Below, piece after piece: positions 34,863 through 44,543 of a DNA stretch of 64,000 nt. Source of the DNA: Flavobacterium aquicola (GTDB lineage Bacteria; Bacteroidota; Bacteroidia; Flavobacteriales; Flavobacteriaceae). Where the stretch lies: the NCBI RefSeq assembly GCF_003385115.1, contig NZ_QUNI01000011.1, positions 1 to 64,000 on the forward strand. Reading direction: 5' to 3'. The translations under genes and the position numbers were made by a program. Every line of letters begins with the position of its first letter. Positions within the stretch are counted from its first letter, which is position 1. The notes beneath the pieces are model-generated. The model did no database searches and was not told the origin of the DNA. It saw nothing but the letters and a program-made list of their open reading frames with translations.

Positions 34863-36890
34863 TTACAACATCCCATTATACTTCCTTACAAACCATTCTG
34901 TAGAAAGCAAAAGAGCAATTAAAACTAACAGCCATTTCCAGTCAATCAAAGGCGATTTGGTTACAACATCTTTCTGAACAGCTTTATATTCCTCGCTTTC
35001 CAAAAGTGTTTTTATCAGCGTATCGATTTGATTTGGATAAAAAACTGTCCCTTTGGTTTGATTTGCTAACTGTTTAAGCTTTTGAAGATCTGGATTTACA
35101 AACTGCTTTTCAATATCAAAATCCAAAATCTCAAAATGACTGGAATAAGTGTTATTAGAATTCAATTCTTTTACCGAAAAATTATAACTGCCAGCCGTAA
35201 GTCCGTCCAAATTTACTTTATAACTGCTGTTTCCTTTTAAAAGATCATAGTTTTTGGTCTGTTTCGTTTTGGTATTGGTTACGGCAATTGTCAAACGTGC
35301 TTTTTCATCAAAATCATAATTTTTATTGAAATATTGAGCAGTAATTTCGATTGCCTCGCCAGTATTGTAAAAGCTTTCGTGACTAACAACTAATGATTTC
35401 TTAGCATTATTTGAAGCTAAATATTGGATAATCTTATTGATAAAAATATCATATTTACTAAAAGACTGATTATCTACATGGCTTTGCAGACGCCATTTCC
35501 AGCTGTTTTCTCCAAATAAGAAAGCAGTTCTTTTTCCTTGATTTTCTGCAAAAGATAATAAAGGTGCGTTAGTGTCAATATTTATGATTTTTGCAGAAAG
35601 TAACACATTGACTTCGCCATTTACAGTAATTGGACCATACTTATTCTGCAGTGGCGGGAAATTTTCAAATCCTAAATTATCAACTGCAAAAAGATTGAAC
35701 TGCGAATCAAAACGAGCCAAATAATCTTCCTCCTGACCGCTCATTTTAAAAACAAAATTATTTTGTTCCTGATTCAAAAATGAAAAATCGGTGGCAGTTC
35801 CAGTTATAATGAATGTATTCAGATTTGCTTTTTTATTCGCCTCAAACACTGATTTAAAAGCAGCAGTCGGCTGATATAAAATCAGGACATTATAATCCTG
35901 CAGTGATTTCACTTCGCTAGGATTAATTAATATTACCTTATGCTGCAGGTTTGATTCAACCGCTCTTTTTAAAGCTGCAATATCGGGATGATCTATAGCC
36001 GAAATAATGGCAACAGCTGTTTTTTGGTCAATCACTTCAATAGCAAAATTCTTACTATTATTAAAGGTGTTTTTTTCGCTTATATTAGATTCAATTTTAG
36101 CCTTGAAAACTTGTAACCCAACTTTATTCGCAGGCAAAAGCACATTAACCGTTGCCGTTCTTTTGGATGATGAGAAGGAAACACTTTGTTTGCTCAAAAC
36201 TTCATTCCCTTGAGTAATACTGAAATTAGCCGTAATGTTTTTATCTCCTGAATACTGTAGAAACACTTCTGCAGGAAATTTATTCTTTAGAAATGCGTAT
36301 CTGTTTACATTCAGCTGATTGATTTTTAAATCTAAAACTTTGGCAGTATCTCCCAAAACTACAGGATACACTTTATTGTTTTCACTAAAGCTGTAAACAT
36401 AATCATTTCCCGAAGTCTGATTCCCATCGGTTATAATTACAGTTGGATAAAATGCATTTTTATAGATGCTTTTTAAGTTTTTGGCAACCAAATCCAAATT
36501 AGTTTGAGTTCCATTGAAACTAAGACTGTCTGATTGCCTAAAATCACTGTCAAAAAGATAAGACTGCACTTCAAACTTGTCTAGAATAGCACTGTTTGAA
36601 GTTAGTTTTTGAGTAAGTTCTAACGCTTTTTCTTTAGCCTTTAAAAAAGAAATAGAGCTTGAATTATCAACCACAATAGGCAGCGGTGTTTTTATAATCT
36701 CCAGTTTACTTGTTGTGATAATTGGATTAATCAGAAGCAGCAGAATTAAAAAAATACTTAAAAAACGCAAAAAAGCCAAAAACAAACCGACTTTCGATTT
36801 GCTTTTGACCTTGTATAAATATTGAAAAAACGACAAACCACCCGCTATTAATAAAGAAAGTAGAAGTAATAGAATCGTGCTTGCTGTCAT
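34863..36890 (-). CDS. VWA-like membrane protein of unknown function
   Basis: A 675-residue protein with two N-terminal membrane helices (about 3-24 and 36-58), a long extracytoplasmic region and a C-terminal helix near 655-668. After the second helix comes PIVVDNSSSISF, where D75, S77 and S79 form the DxSxS metal site of a von Willebrand factor A domain. Later parts look like Ig-like beta domains (about 500-600) similar to BatA/aerotolerance-type proteins. It lies 73 bases past fabG on the same strand. The role is unknown; a part in envelope maintenance is a guess. Confidence 0.75.
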   Translation of the reverse strand: MTASTILLLLLSLLIAGGLSFFQYLYKVKSKSKVGLFLAFLRFLSIFLILLLLINPIITTSKLEIIKTPLPIVVDNSSSISFLKAKEKALELTQKLTSNSAILDKFEVQSYLFDSDFRQSDSLSFNGTQTNLDLVAKNLKSIYKNAFYPTVIITDGNQTSGNDYVYSFSENNKVYPVVLGDTAKVLDLKINQLNVNRYAFLKNKFPAEVFLQYSGDKNITANFSITQGNEVLSKQSVSFSSSKRTATVNVLLPANKVGLQVFKAKIESNISEKNTFNNSKNFAIEVIDQKTAVAIISAIDHPDIAALKRAVESNLQHKVILINPSEVKSLQDYNVLILYQPTAAFKSVFEANKKANLNTFIITGTATDFSFLNQEQNNFVFKMSGQEEDYLARFDSQFNLFAVDNLGFENFPPLQNKYGPITVNGEVNVLLSAKIINIDTNAPLLSFAENQGKRTAFLFGENSWKWRLQSHVDNQSFSKYDIFINKIIQYLASNNAKKSLVVSHESFYNTGEAIEITAQYFNKNYDFDEKARLTIAVTNTKTKQTKNYDLLKGNSSYKVNLDGLTAGSYNFSVKELNSNNTYSSHFEILDFDIEKQFVNPDLQKLKQLANQTKGTVFYPNQIDTLIKTLLESEEYKAVQKDVVTKSPLIDWKWLLVLIALLLSTEWFVRKYNGML

Positions 36891-36963
36891 TCTTTTTTAT
36901 TTTAAATGATAAATTTTGAAATTTTTCTCATTCATCATTTATAATTTATAATTCATAATTATT

Positions 36964-37710
36964 TTAAGTAAGCATTCCTCCACAAACATTAAGAACTTGT
37001 CCTGTGATATAAGCACTCAAGTCAGAGGCTAAAAACAAACAGGCATTGGCAACATCTTCAGTAGAACCACCACGTTTCAATGGAATACCTTCTCTCCATC
37101 CTTTTACAACATCTTCACTTAATTTTGCAGTCATTTCAGTTTCAATAAAACCAGGAGCAATTGCGTTGCAACGAATATTACGTGAACCTAACTCCAAAGC
37201 TACCGATTTAGTAAAACCAATTGCACCAGCTTTAGAAGCTGCATAATTCGTTTGACCTGCATTTCCAGAAACACCAACTACAGAACTAATATTGATAATA
37301 GAACCTGCACGCTGTTTCAAAAATGTTTTCTGAATCGCTTTAGTCATATTAAAAACCGACTTCAAGTTAACATCGATAACTTGGTCAAAATCAGCTTCTG
37401 ACATACGCATTAATAAATTATCTTTCGTAATTCCTGCATTGTTTATCAAGATATCTACAGTACCAAATTCAGCCAAAACAGCATCTACAAAAGTTTGTGC
37501 TTCATTAAAATCTGCTGCATTGGATTTGTATCCTTTTGCTTTAATTCCCAAAGCATTCAATTCATTTTCTAATGCCTGTGCAGATTCTGCAGATGAGCTA
37601 TAAGTAAAGGCAACATTGGCACCATTTTTAGCAAAAACTTCAGCAATTCCTTTTCCAATTCCACGACTTGCGCCAGTAATAATGGCTACTTTTCCTTCTA
37701 GTAATTTCAT
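36964..37710 (-). CDS. fabG: 3-oxoacyl-[acyl-carrier-protein] reductase
   Basis: A 248-residue short-chain dehydrogenase that reduces 3-oxoacyl-ACP with NADPH in fatty acid elongation. It has the cofactor motif GASRGIGKG (13-21), NNAG near 89-92, the catalytic Ser in INISSVVG near 140 and the YAASK motif near 153-157. Length and C-terminus (ITGQVLNVCGGM) are typical of FabG. Other SDR enzymes look alike, but the match to FabG is close along the whole chain. Confidence 0.92.
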   Translation of the reverse strand: MKLLEGKVAIITGASRGIGKGIAEVFAKNGANVAFTYSSSAESAQALENELNALGIKAKGYKSNAADFNEAQTFVDAVLAEFGTVDILINNAGITKDNLLMRMSEADFDQVIDVNLKSVFNMTKAIQKTFLKQRAGSIINISSVVGVSGNAGQTNYAASKAGAIGFTKSVALELGSRNIRCNAIAPGFIETEMTAKLSEDVVKGWREGIPLKRGGSTEDVANACLFLASDLSAYITGQVLNVCGGMLT

Positions 37711-37895
37711 ATTCAGTTAATATTTATTTTATTAGACTGTTATCCTTTGCAATCTGACGCAAATAAGCGTGATAACATTCGTCAAATATATAATAAAAAT
37801 GCGGAATGAAAAAAATTACAATTTCAATTCCACCGTTTTTACTGTTGAAAGGTTTATTGCTATTTTTCTATATTTGAAAATATTTTTAAAGCTAC

Positions 37896-37929
37896 TGACA
37901 CACTGTTGTCACAACTCATTTTAGTTTTG
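37896..37929 (+). promoter_or_regulatory. Promoter with inverted repeat upstream of the GyrI-like gene
   Basis: TAGTTTTG (37922-37929) matches the -7 consensus exactly and lies 23 bases before the ATG at 37953. Just upstream, TGACA and TGTCA (37896-37900 and 37907-37911) form an inverted repeat with a 6-base spacer where a repressor could block the polymerase. Which protein binds it is unknown. Confidence 0.4.
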
Positions 37930-37952
37930 TAGTTTAATAACAAAAAATCAAA

Positions 37953-38411
37953 ATGGAAAAAGTAAAAATTGAACCTTTTAAGGTAATCGGAATTTCGGTA
38001 AGAACCACTAACGAAAACGGACAGGCTGCAAAAGAAATTGTAGATTTGTGGAGCAGGTTTATGAATGAACAAATTTTGGAAACCATTCCCAATAAAATTG
38101 ATAATACAGTGTACTCGATATACACCGATTATGAAAGCGACCATACAAAGCCATATACAGTAATTTTGGGCTGCAGAGTAGAAAACCTGAATGAAATTCC
38201 TAACGGAATGATAGGCAAATCATTTGATGGCGGAAATTACATGAAATTATCTGCCAAAGGAGATTTAATGAAAGGACTGATAATAAACAAATGGACTGAA
38301 ATTTGGGAAATGGATTTAGCCCGAACATTCACCACAGACTTTGAAGTTTTTGGAGAAAAATCCCAAAATCCTACAGATGCAGAGATTGACTTTTTAATTG
38401 CCATAAAATAG
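37953..38411 (+). CDS. GyrI-like small-molecule (effector) binding domain protein
   Basis: A 152-residue single-domain protein of the GyrI/AraC effector-binding group, with no DNA-binding domain attached. It starts with KVKIEPFKVIGISVRTTN and ends with a strand-helix unit (TDFEVFGEKS...DAEIDFLIAIK), typical of the family. Relatives bind hydrophobic drugs or inhibit DNA gyrase. It is followed after 7 bases by a DUF1801 protein, so the two are co-transcribed. Confidence 0.82.
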   Translation: MEKVKIEPFKVIGISVRTTNENGQAAKEIVDLWSRFMNEQILETIPNKIDNTVYSIYTDYESDHTKPYTVILGCRVENLNEIPNGMIGKSFDGGNYMKLSAKGDLMKGLIINKWTEIWEMDLARTFTTDFEVFGEKSQNPTDAEIDFLIAIK

Positions 38412-38418
38412 AAAACGA

Positions 38419-38790
38419 ATGTTAGAAGAACTTCATAATTTCTATCTGAAAAAGGAAGAACCAAACAAGAGTTGCCTGCTTGCATTGCGAAGTATTATCA
38501 TTGATCAAGACACAAATATTACTGAAACGCAAAAGTGGGGAATACCCTGCTTTTGCTATAAAAAGAAAATGTTTTGTTATTTATGGATAGATAAAAAAAC
38601 GCACAAACCTTATATTCTTATGGTAGAAGGCAAATATCTTGACCATCCCGAACTGGAAGAAGGCGATCGTTCCCGAATGAAGATTCTCAGGGTTAATCCA
38701 AACAAGGATTTACCCATAAAGACAATTAAAAGCATTTTACAAAAAGCGTTGGATTTATACAGAGAAGAAATAATTAAAATCAAAGAATAA
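38419..38790 (+). CDS. DUF1801 domain-containing protein
   Basis: A 123-residue cytoplasmic protein. The pattern LALRSIIIDQ...ETQKWGIPCFCYKKKMFCYLWI followed by KPYILMVEG matches the YdhG-like DUF1801 fold, which binds unknown small ligands. It forms a two-gene operon with the GyrI-like protein upstream. Four Cys residues occur in the chain, three of them close together (CFCYKKKMFC), which is unusual but not a clear metal motif. Confidence 0.8.
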   Translation: MLEELHNFYLKKEEPNKSCLLALRSIIIDQDTNITETQKWGIPCFCYKKKMFCYLWIDKKTHKPYILMVEGKYLDHPELEEGDRSRMKILRVNPNKDLPIKTIKSILQKALDLYREEIIKIKE

Positions 38791-38930
38791 CTGATAGAAA
38801 AATTCCACTTTTAGTAGATTTTCTAAAACACGAAAATTTCAGTTTGACACAACCTTTTTGTTATATTTGATAAAACAAACGGAGTTCTTTTTCACATACT
38901 GCCGTTAGAAATTGTAAAGAAACTTATAAA

Positions 38931-39800
38931 ATGACAACAGATATTATTAATTATGATTTTAAGGCAGGACTTCCTCAAGAATTTGAAATTGTAGATATTG
39001 CAACACTTTACAAAGAATTTAAAGATACTTTAACCACAATCCATCGAACAGGTTTTTATCACATTATTTGGTTTCAAAATGGTACCCCAGCACACTTAGT
39101 TGACTTTAATCCAATTAACATTAAACCAAACACAATCCTTTTTCTAAATAAGGATACTGTCCAGCGTTTTGACAATAAAACCAAATTTGGCGGAAAAGCA
39201 ATTTTATTTACAGATAGTTTTTTCTGTAAGACTGAAACCGACACCAAGTTTTTAAGAAGTACTATTTTATTCAATGATTTATTTTCAGTTTCTCAAATTC
39301 AGATACAGGAATCGAAATTATTTACAAATTTGTTGCAATTAATGACAGATGAGCTCCAAAACTCAAAGGATGATTCCAAATCGGATATTTTACAAAACCT
39401 ATTACACAATTTCCTTTTATATTCGGAAAGAGAAAGGAGAAAGCAAGATTTTACCAAAATTAAGAAAAGTTCAGACCTTGATTATGTAATATTGTTTAAA
39501 GATCTTTTAGAGAAAAGCTACAAAAACCAAAAGCAAGTAAATTATTATGCTAAACAAATTATCATTACAGAAAAACGTTTAAACCAAGCCACCACAAAGG
39601 TCTTAGGCAAAACTCCCAAAGAAATAATTGACAACAGAATACTATTAGAAGCAAAAAGAATATTAGCACACACAAATGAAAGCGTAAAAGAAATCAGCTT
39701 CAAATTAGGATTTGAAGAACCTACTAATTTTATCAAATATTTCAAAAAGCATTCCTCCACAACACCAATTGAGTTTAGAGAAAAACATTCATTGGCGTAA
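38931..39800 (+). CDS. AraC-family transcriptional regulator
   Basis: A 289-residue regulator with an N-terminal cupin-like sensing domain (about 15-150) and a C-terminal double helix-turn-helix (about 190-285) with ISFKLGFEEPTNFIKYFKKH and TTPIEFR, the usual AraC signature. A -7 box (TATATTTG, 38862-38869) lies 61 bases before the ATG. The gene after it encodes a double NTF2-like protein in the same direction and is the likely target. The signal is unknown. Confidence 0.92.
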   Translation: MTTDIINYDFKAGLPQEFEIVDIATLYKEFKDTLTTIHRTGFYHIIWFQNGTPAHLVDFNPINIKPNTILFLNKDTVQRFDNKTKFGGKAILFTDSFFCKTETDTKFLRSTILFNDLFSVSQIQIQESKLFTNLLQLMTDELQNSKDDSKSDILQNLLHNFLLYSERERRKQDFTKIKKSSDLDYVILFKDLLEKSYKNQKQVNYYAKQIIITEKRLNQATTKVLGKTPKEIIDNRILLEAKRILAHTNESVKEISFKLGFEEPTNFIKYFKKHSSTTPIEFREKHSLA

Positions 39801-39882
39801 AAGTATCATTCAAAGGCATATTCCTACCTTTTCATTTTTTAGGGTTCATTGCAACTTTGCATAGTAATTAAAACATAGCAAA

Positions 39883-40743
39883 ATGAACAAAATAATTCTA
39901 AGTGCAACGATAATTCTAGGATTTGGATTATCTACTGCATATTCACAGAGTAAAGCAATTTCAAAAACTAAAAAAACAGAAAAAATGGAAAACAAACAAA
40001 AAGTAGTAAGTCTATTGAAAGCAATTGAAACAGGAGCTTCTGAACCTGTTGGATACATTAATCCAAATAAATATATACAGCACAATTTAGGAGTTGCCGA
40101 CGGGCTTGCTGGTTTTGGTGCCTTGTTACAATCACTACCTCCAAATTCTGCAAAAGTGAATACAGTTCGTTCTTTTCAAGACGGAGATTTTGTTTTCACA
40201 CATACAGATTATAATTTTTTTGGACCAAAAATCGGATTTGATATTTTCCGCTTTGAAGATGGAAAAATTGTTGAACATTGGGACAATTTACAGGAAACAG
40301 CAAAGCCCAACCCAAGCGGTCACTCAATGATTGATGGAGCAACTGAAATTAAAGACCTTGATAAAACTGAAGCAAACAAAGCTCTGGTAAGAAATTTTGT
40401 GGACGATATTTTAGTAAACGGTAAAATGGAAAAACTGGCAGGTTACTTTAATGGTGACAATTATATTCAACACAATCCAAACATTCCAGACCAACTTTCA
40501 GGTCTTGGAGCAACATTAGGTGAATTGGCCAAACAAGGCATATTTTTGAAATACGACAAAATTCATAGAGTACTAGGCGAAGGAAATTTTGTTTTAGTTG
40601 TGAGTGAAGGGCATTTTGGCAAAAACCATAATTCATTTTATGATTTATTCCGTGTAGAGAATGGTAAAATTGCTGAGCATTGGGATGTAATTGAACCAAT
40701 CACGCCAAAAGAAAACTGGAAAAACAACAACGGAAAATTCTAA
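39883..40743 (+). CDS. Exported protein with two NTF2/SnoaL-like domains
   Basis: A 286-residue protein with an N-terminal signal peptide (about 1-21, ending TAYSQ). Two related domains follow: one from about 35 to 145 (NPNKYIQHNLGVADGLAGFG ... DIFRFEDGKIVEHWDNLQ) and one from about 165 to 275 (NGDNYIQHNPNIPDQLSGLG ... DLFRVENGKIAEHWDVIE). Both carry the YIQHN and VEHWD-type motifs of SnoaL-like folds, which form ligand pockets or small enzymes. The repeat shows internal duplication. Substrate is unknown; control by the AraC protein upstream is likely. Confidence 0.85.
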   Translation: MNKIILSATIILGFGLSTAYSQSKAISKTKKTEKMENKQKVVSLLKAIETGASEPVGYINPNKYIQHNLGVADGLAGFGALLQSLPPNSAKVNTVRSFQDGDFVFTHTDYNFFGPKIGFDIFRFEDGKIVEHWDNLQETAKPNPSGHSMIDGATEIKDLDKTEANKALVRNFVDDILVNGKMEKLAGYFNGDNYIQHNPNIPDQLSGLGATLGELAKQGIFLKYDKIHRVLGEGNFVLVVSEGHFGKNHNSFYDLFRVENGKIAEHWDVIEPITPKENWKNNNGKF

Positions 40744-40889
40744 ACCCACATATGAATCGTCCTATAATGGATTATTAAGCTTTTATTTGCGACAAATTGC
40801 AGAAATTAATTTATGCAATTTGTCGCAACTTTTTTGAAACCAAAGAATAAATACTCTAAAAGCACATTAGCTAAATTTGAAATATCACC

Positions 40890-41744
40890 TCAATTCAACT
40901 GAGAAACCACAATAAAAACAATTGCGATTAATGCCAAAAACAGACCTGCAATATTCATTTTAGTTATTTTTTCTTTAAAAACAAAGACTCCAACAAGAGT
41001 TCCAATAATGATAACTCCCATATTCATTCCTGCAAAAACGGTCGAAGGATTTTTTGCAAAAGCCTGATGCGCTTTAAGATAAAAAAGTATGTTCCCAAAA
41101 TTAAAAATCCCAACCAAGCCTCCAAAAATGAAACTTTTGAAATCTATTTTTACTTTTTGAAAAAATACTTCATAGCCATTGAAAAGTATCATTATTATGA
41201 GTGCTATCGAAAAAAGAACAAATAACGAAGTCGTAAAAGGCAGTACAGAAGTCATTGCAATTTGCTTAAAAAGAAGGTCAATCACACCAAAACCAACCAA
41301 TACAAGCGTTGGGTAAATCCATTTGTTCCCATTGATTTTGGTGGGTTTATTCAAAATAAGGATGATTGCCGGAAAAGCAAACAAAAGAGCAGTCAACTTC
41401 AGTCCACTGAATTGCTCCCCAAAAAACAGCCAAGCTCCCAGAATAGAAATAATCAGCGACAATCGCTGTGCTGCATCTGTTTTTACAATGCCCATGTGTT
41501 TTATGGAAGCTGCCAGAAAAAGAAAAACTACAGGCAATAAAACCCCCAAAGGAATTAAAATTTCCCAAGGTGAAGAAACGTCTAAAACCGATAAATCAGG
41601 ACTAAAAACCACATAACATAGCAATAAGGCAAACACATAATTAAAAGCAACAATATGTGTGGCAGAAACTTTATAACGGCGTGAAATTTTGAAAATCACA
41701 CCAACGGTTACACTGCAGATAATAGACAGAATAAGAAATAACAT
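40890..41744 (-). CDS. EamA-family (DMT superfamily) transporter
   Basis: A 284-residue membrane protein with about ten hydrophobic helices arranged as two EamA repeats, the drug/metabolite transporter layout. The second half holds GVFVFKEKITKMNIAGLFLAL, the typical end of the domain. It probably exports a metabolite or amino acid, but the substrate cannot be told. It stands alone on the minus strand, facing away from porX. Confidence 0.88.
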   Translation of the reverse strand: MLFLILSIICSVTVGVIFKISRRYKVSATHIVAFNYVFALLLCYVVFSPDLSVLDVSSPWEILIPLGVLLPVVFLFLAASIKHMGIVKTDAAQRLSLIISILGAWLFFGEQFSGLKLTALLFAFPAIILILNKPTKINGNKWIYPTLVLVGFGVIDLLFKQIAMTSVLPFTTSLFVLFSIALIIMILFNGYEVFFQKVKIDFKSFIFGGLVGIFNFGNILFYLKAHQAFAKNPSTVFAGMNMGVIIIGTLVGVFVFKEKITKMNIAGLFLALIAIVFIVVSQLN

Positions 41745-41890
41745 AGTTAATTTTTTTTGCAGGCAAAAATACTATTTAAACCATGAACCGCATTAAATCT
41801 ATTAGTATCATTTTATTTTTAATCAACTTTATACTATTTTTAATATTATTTAAGTTCTATACAACTAAATTGCACTAAAAATAAATTAAA

Positions 41891-43444
41891 ATGGATACGA
41901 TAAAAATACTTTGGGTTGATGATGAAATCGATTTGTTAAAACCACATATTTTATTTCTTGAGAAAAAAAATTATAGCGTTACCACCTGCAATAACGGGCG
42001 CGATGCTATAGATATTTTTGACGAAAATAATTTTGACATTGTTTTTCTTGATGAAAATATGCCTGGAATGAGCGGTTTGGAAACATTGTCTGAAATGAAA
42101 GAAAAAAAATCTTCCATCCCGATGATTATGATTACCAAAAGTGAGGAAGAGTATATTATGGAAGAAGCCATTGGTTCCAAAATTGCTGATTACCTAATCA
42201 AACCAGTAAATCCAAATCAGATTTTATTGAGTTTAAAGAAAAACTTAGACAATTCCCGATTGATTTCTCAGAAAACGACTTTGGATTACCAAAAAGAGTT
42301 CCGAAAAATCACCATGGAAATGGCAATGGTCAACTCTTATGAAGATTGGGTAGAACTATATAAAAAGCTAATATTCTGGGAACTGGAACTTGAAAATATT
42401 GATGACCAGGGAATGATTGAAATTCTGGAATCTCAAAAAGTCGAAGCGAATTCTCAATTTGGAAAATACATTGAACGCAATTATGAAGATTGGTTTGCAC
42501 CAAAAGCAGACAAACCGATTCAATCGCACAATCTTTTCAAAGAATTGGTTGTACCGGAAATTCAGAAGAAAGACAAACCAGTGCTTTTTGTTGTAATTGA
42601 CAATCTGCGTTACGACCAATGGAAAGCATTCGAAAATGTCGTTGGAAATTATTACAAACTCGAAAAAGAAGTTCCATATTTCTCTATACTTCCTACCGCT
42701 ACTCAGTACGCACGAAATGCCATTTTTTCTGGATTAATGCCACTTGATATGGAAAAACAATTTCCTCAATACTGGAAAAACGACCCAGAAGAAGGCGGAA
42801 AAAACCTGTACGAAGCTGAATTTCTTACGGCGCAAATCAAACGTTTAAGACTAGATATAAAAGAAGATTATTTCAAAATAACCAATTTAGCGGGAGGGAA
42901 AAAACTCGCTGAAAGTTTTAAATCTTTAAAAGACAACGACCTTGTAACTGTAGTTTATAATTTTGTTGATATGCTTTCGCACGCCAAAACCGAAATGGAT
43001 GTTGTAAAAGAACTAGCTTCAGATGACAAAGCATATCGTTCCCTGACATTGAGCTGGTTTAAAAACTCACCTTTATTGGAAATTATTCAGCAGGCACAAA
43101 AATTGGGATTCAAATTAATTTTAACCACAGATCACGGCACGATTAATGTCAAAAACCCATCAAAAGTTGTGGGTGACAAAAACACCAGTTTGAATTTACG
43201 TTACAAAACAGGACGCAGTTTAACGTATGAACAAAAGGACGTTTATGCTGTAAAAGAGCCAAAACTTATCGGTCTGCCTGCAATAAATATGAGCAGTTCT
43301 TATATTTTTGCAAAAAATGATTTGTTTTTGGCCTATGTAAACAACTACAATCATTATGTGAGTTATTACAAAAACACCTATCAGCACGGTGGTATTTCAT
43401 TGGAAGAAATGATTATTCCTTTTCTGGTTTTTAATCCGAAGTAA
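41891..43444 (+). CDS. porX: PorX: response regulator with PglZ domain, type IX secretion regulator
   Basis: A 517-residue two-component protein that links the PorY kinase to control of type IX secretion in Bacteroidota. The receiver domain (about 1-120) has D10/D11, phosphoacceptor D54, T82 and K104. A helical linker leads to a PglZ (alkaline phosphatase fold) domain with expected metal residues D237 (VVIDNLRYD), T271 (TATQYARN), D360, H364, D414/H415 (TTDHG) and H499. All are present, so the phosphodiesterase site looks intact. No porY gene is in the window. Confidence 0.95.
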   Translation: MDTIKILWVDDEIDLLKPHILFLEKKNYSVTTCNNGRDAIDIFDENNFDIVFLDENMPGMSGLETLSEMKEKKSSIPMIMITKSEEEYIMEEAIGSKIADYLIKPVNPNQILLSLKKNLDNSRLISQKTTLDYQKEFRKITMEMAMVNSYEDWVELYKKLIFWELELENIDDQGMIEILESQKVEANSQFGKYIERNYEDWFAPKADKPIQSHNLFKELVVPEIQKKDKPVLFVVIDNLRYDQWKAFENVVGNYYKLEKEVPYFSILPTATQYARNAIFSGLMPLDMEKQFPQYWKNDPEEGGKNLYEAEFLTAQIKRLRLDIKEDYFKITNLAGGKKLAESFKSLKDNDLVTVVYNFVDMLSHAKTEMDVVKELASDDKAYRSLTLSWFKNSPLLEIIQQAQKLGFKLILTTDHGTINVKNPSKVVGDKNTSLNLRYKTGRSLTYEQKDVYAVKEPKLIGLPAINMSSSYIFAKNDLFLAYVNNYNHYVSYYKNTYQHGGISLEEMIIPFLVFNPK

Positions 43445-43515
43445 AAAAAGTGGTCAGTTTTCAGATTTTAGTTGGCAGTTTTTATACTGAAGAAGAAATT
43501 TAGAAACTGATTTAT

Positions 43516-43523
43516 TATATTTG
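43516..43523 (+). promoter_or_regulatory. -7 box upstream of the alpha/beta hydrolase gene
   Basis: TATATTTG matches the Bacteroidota -7 consensus exactly and lies 50 bases before the ATG at 43574. It suggests this gene has its own promoter rather than depending only on porX transcription. Confidence 0.45.
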
Positions 43524-43573
43524 TTCGTTATGGATCATTTTCCCCAAGCAGAATAGAAATACAAGCCAAAAAA

Positions 43574-44491
43574 ATGAAACAAATATTATTGCTATTTTTA
43601 CTTTTAACAACATTTTATTCAAGAGGGCAAAATATCTATTCGAAAGCATTTGGAAACTTAAAAAATAAAGCCATCATATTTATTCACGGCGGACCTAGTG
43701 GAAATTCAACACTTTTTGAATACACAACTGCTGAAAAACTTGCTGAAAAAGGATTTTATGTAATCATTTATGACAGACGAGGAGAAGGAAGATCAATTGA
43801 TTCTTTGGCAACATTTACTTATCAGGAATATTTTAAAGATTTAAATGATATTTACAAAAAATACAATATTGAAAAAGCAAATATTATCGGGCACAGTTTT
43901 GGAGGATTAGTAGCAACCCTTTTTTCAGAAAAATATCCTCAAAAAGTTGAATCATTAATTCTTGCTGGTGCTTTGTTTTCACAACAGGAAACATATAATA
44001 ACATATTAAAATCTGTAAATGAAATTTACATAAATAATAATGACACCTTAAAGCTGAATCAAATTAATGAAGTAAAAAAACTTGACAATAATTCGGCAGA
44101 ATATAGAGCAAAATGTTTTGAGCTGGCAAGTGAAAATAATTTTTTTAAGATGCCAAAGCCAACAAAAATATCTGAAAAATTAAGAGAAGATTATAAAAAT
44201 AATATTTTCGAAAATAATATTAGAAATCAAAATGCGCCAATTATGTTTTATAAAAATGAATCTTTAAAAAATATTGAAACTAAATACAACTTAAAAAAGA
44301 TAAAAAACCAAATCAAAATATATGCAGTTTATGGAAAACAAGATAGGATTTTTGGAGAATCACAAATAAATGAAATTAAAGAAATTGTTGGTGAACCCAA
44401 TTTTTCCTTGATAGATAATTGTTCGCATTATTTATTTGTAGACCAACAAGATGCTTTCATAAATAATTTAGTGAACTGGCTAAAAAAATAA
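43574..44491 (+). CDS. Alpha/beta hydrolase, exported
   Basis: A 305-residue hydrolase with an N-terminal signal-like segment (about 1-19). The fold is clear: HGGPSGNS (oxyanion region, about 38-45), nucleophile elbow GHSFGG with S108, and the acid and base D257 (YGKQDRIF) and H285 (DNCSHYLF). The layout resembles proline iminopeptidase-like hydrolases (S33), but the substrate is unknown. The gene is more AT-rich than porX and tsaE and splits them, which suggests later insertion. Confidence 0.88.
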   Translation: MKQILLLFLLLTTFYSRGQNIYSKAFGNLKNKAIIFIHGGPSGNSTLFEYTTAEKLAEKGFYVIIYDRRGEGRSIDSLATFTYQEYFKDLNDIYKKYNIEKANIIGHSFGGLVATLFSEKYPQKVESLILAGALFSQQETYNNILKSVNEIYINNNDTLKLNQINEVKKLDNNSAEYRAKCFELASENNFFKMPKPTKISEKLREDYKNNIFENNIRNQNAPIMFYKNESLKNIETKYNLKKIKNQIKIYAVYGKQDRIFGESQINEIKEIVGEPNFSLIDNCSHYLFVDQQDAFINNLVNWLKK

Positions 44492-44543
44492 ATACCCACA
44501 TAGCACAGTAACTTAAAATTGAAACACATAACTGAATAAAAAA

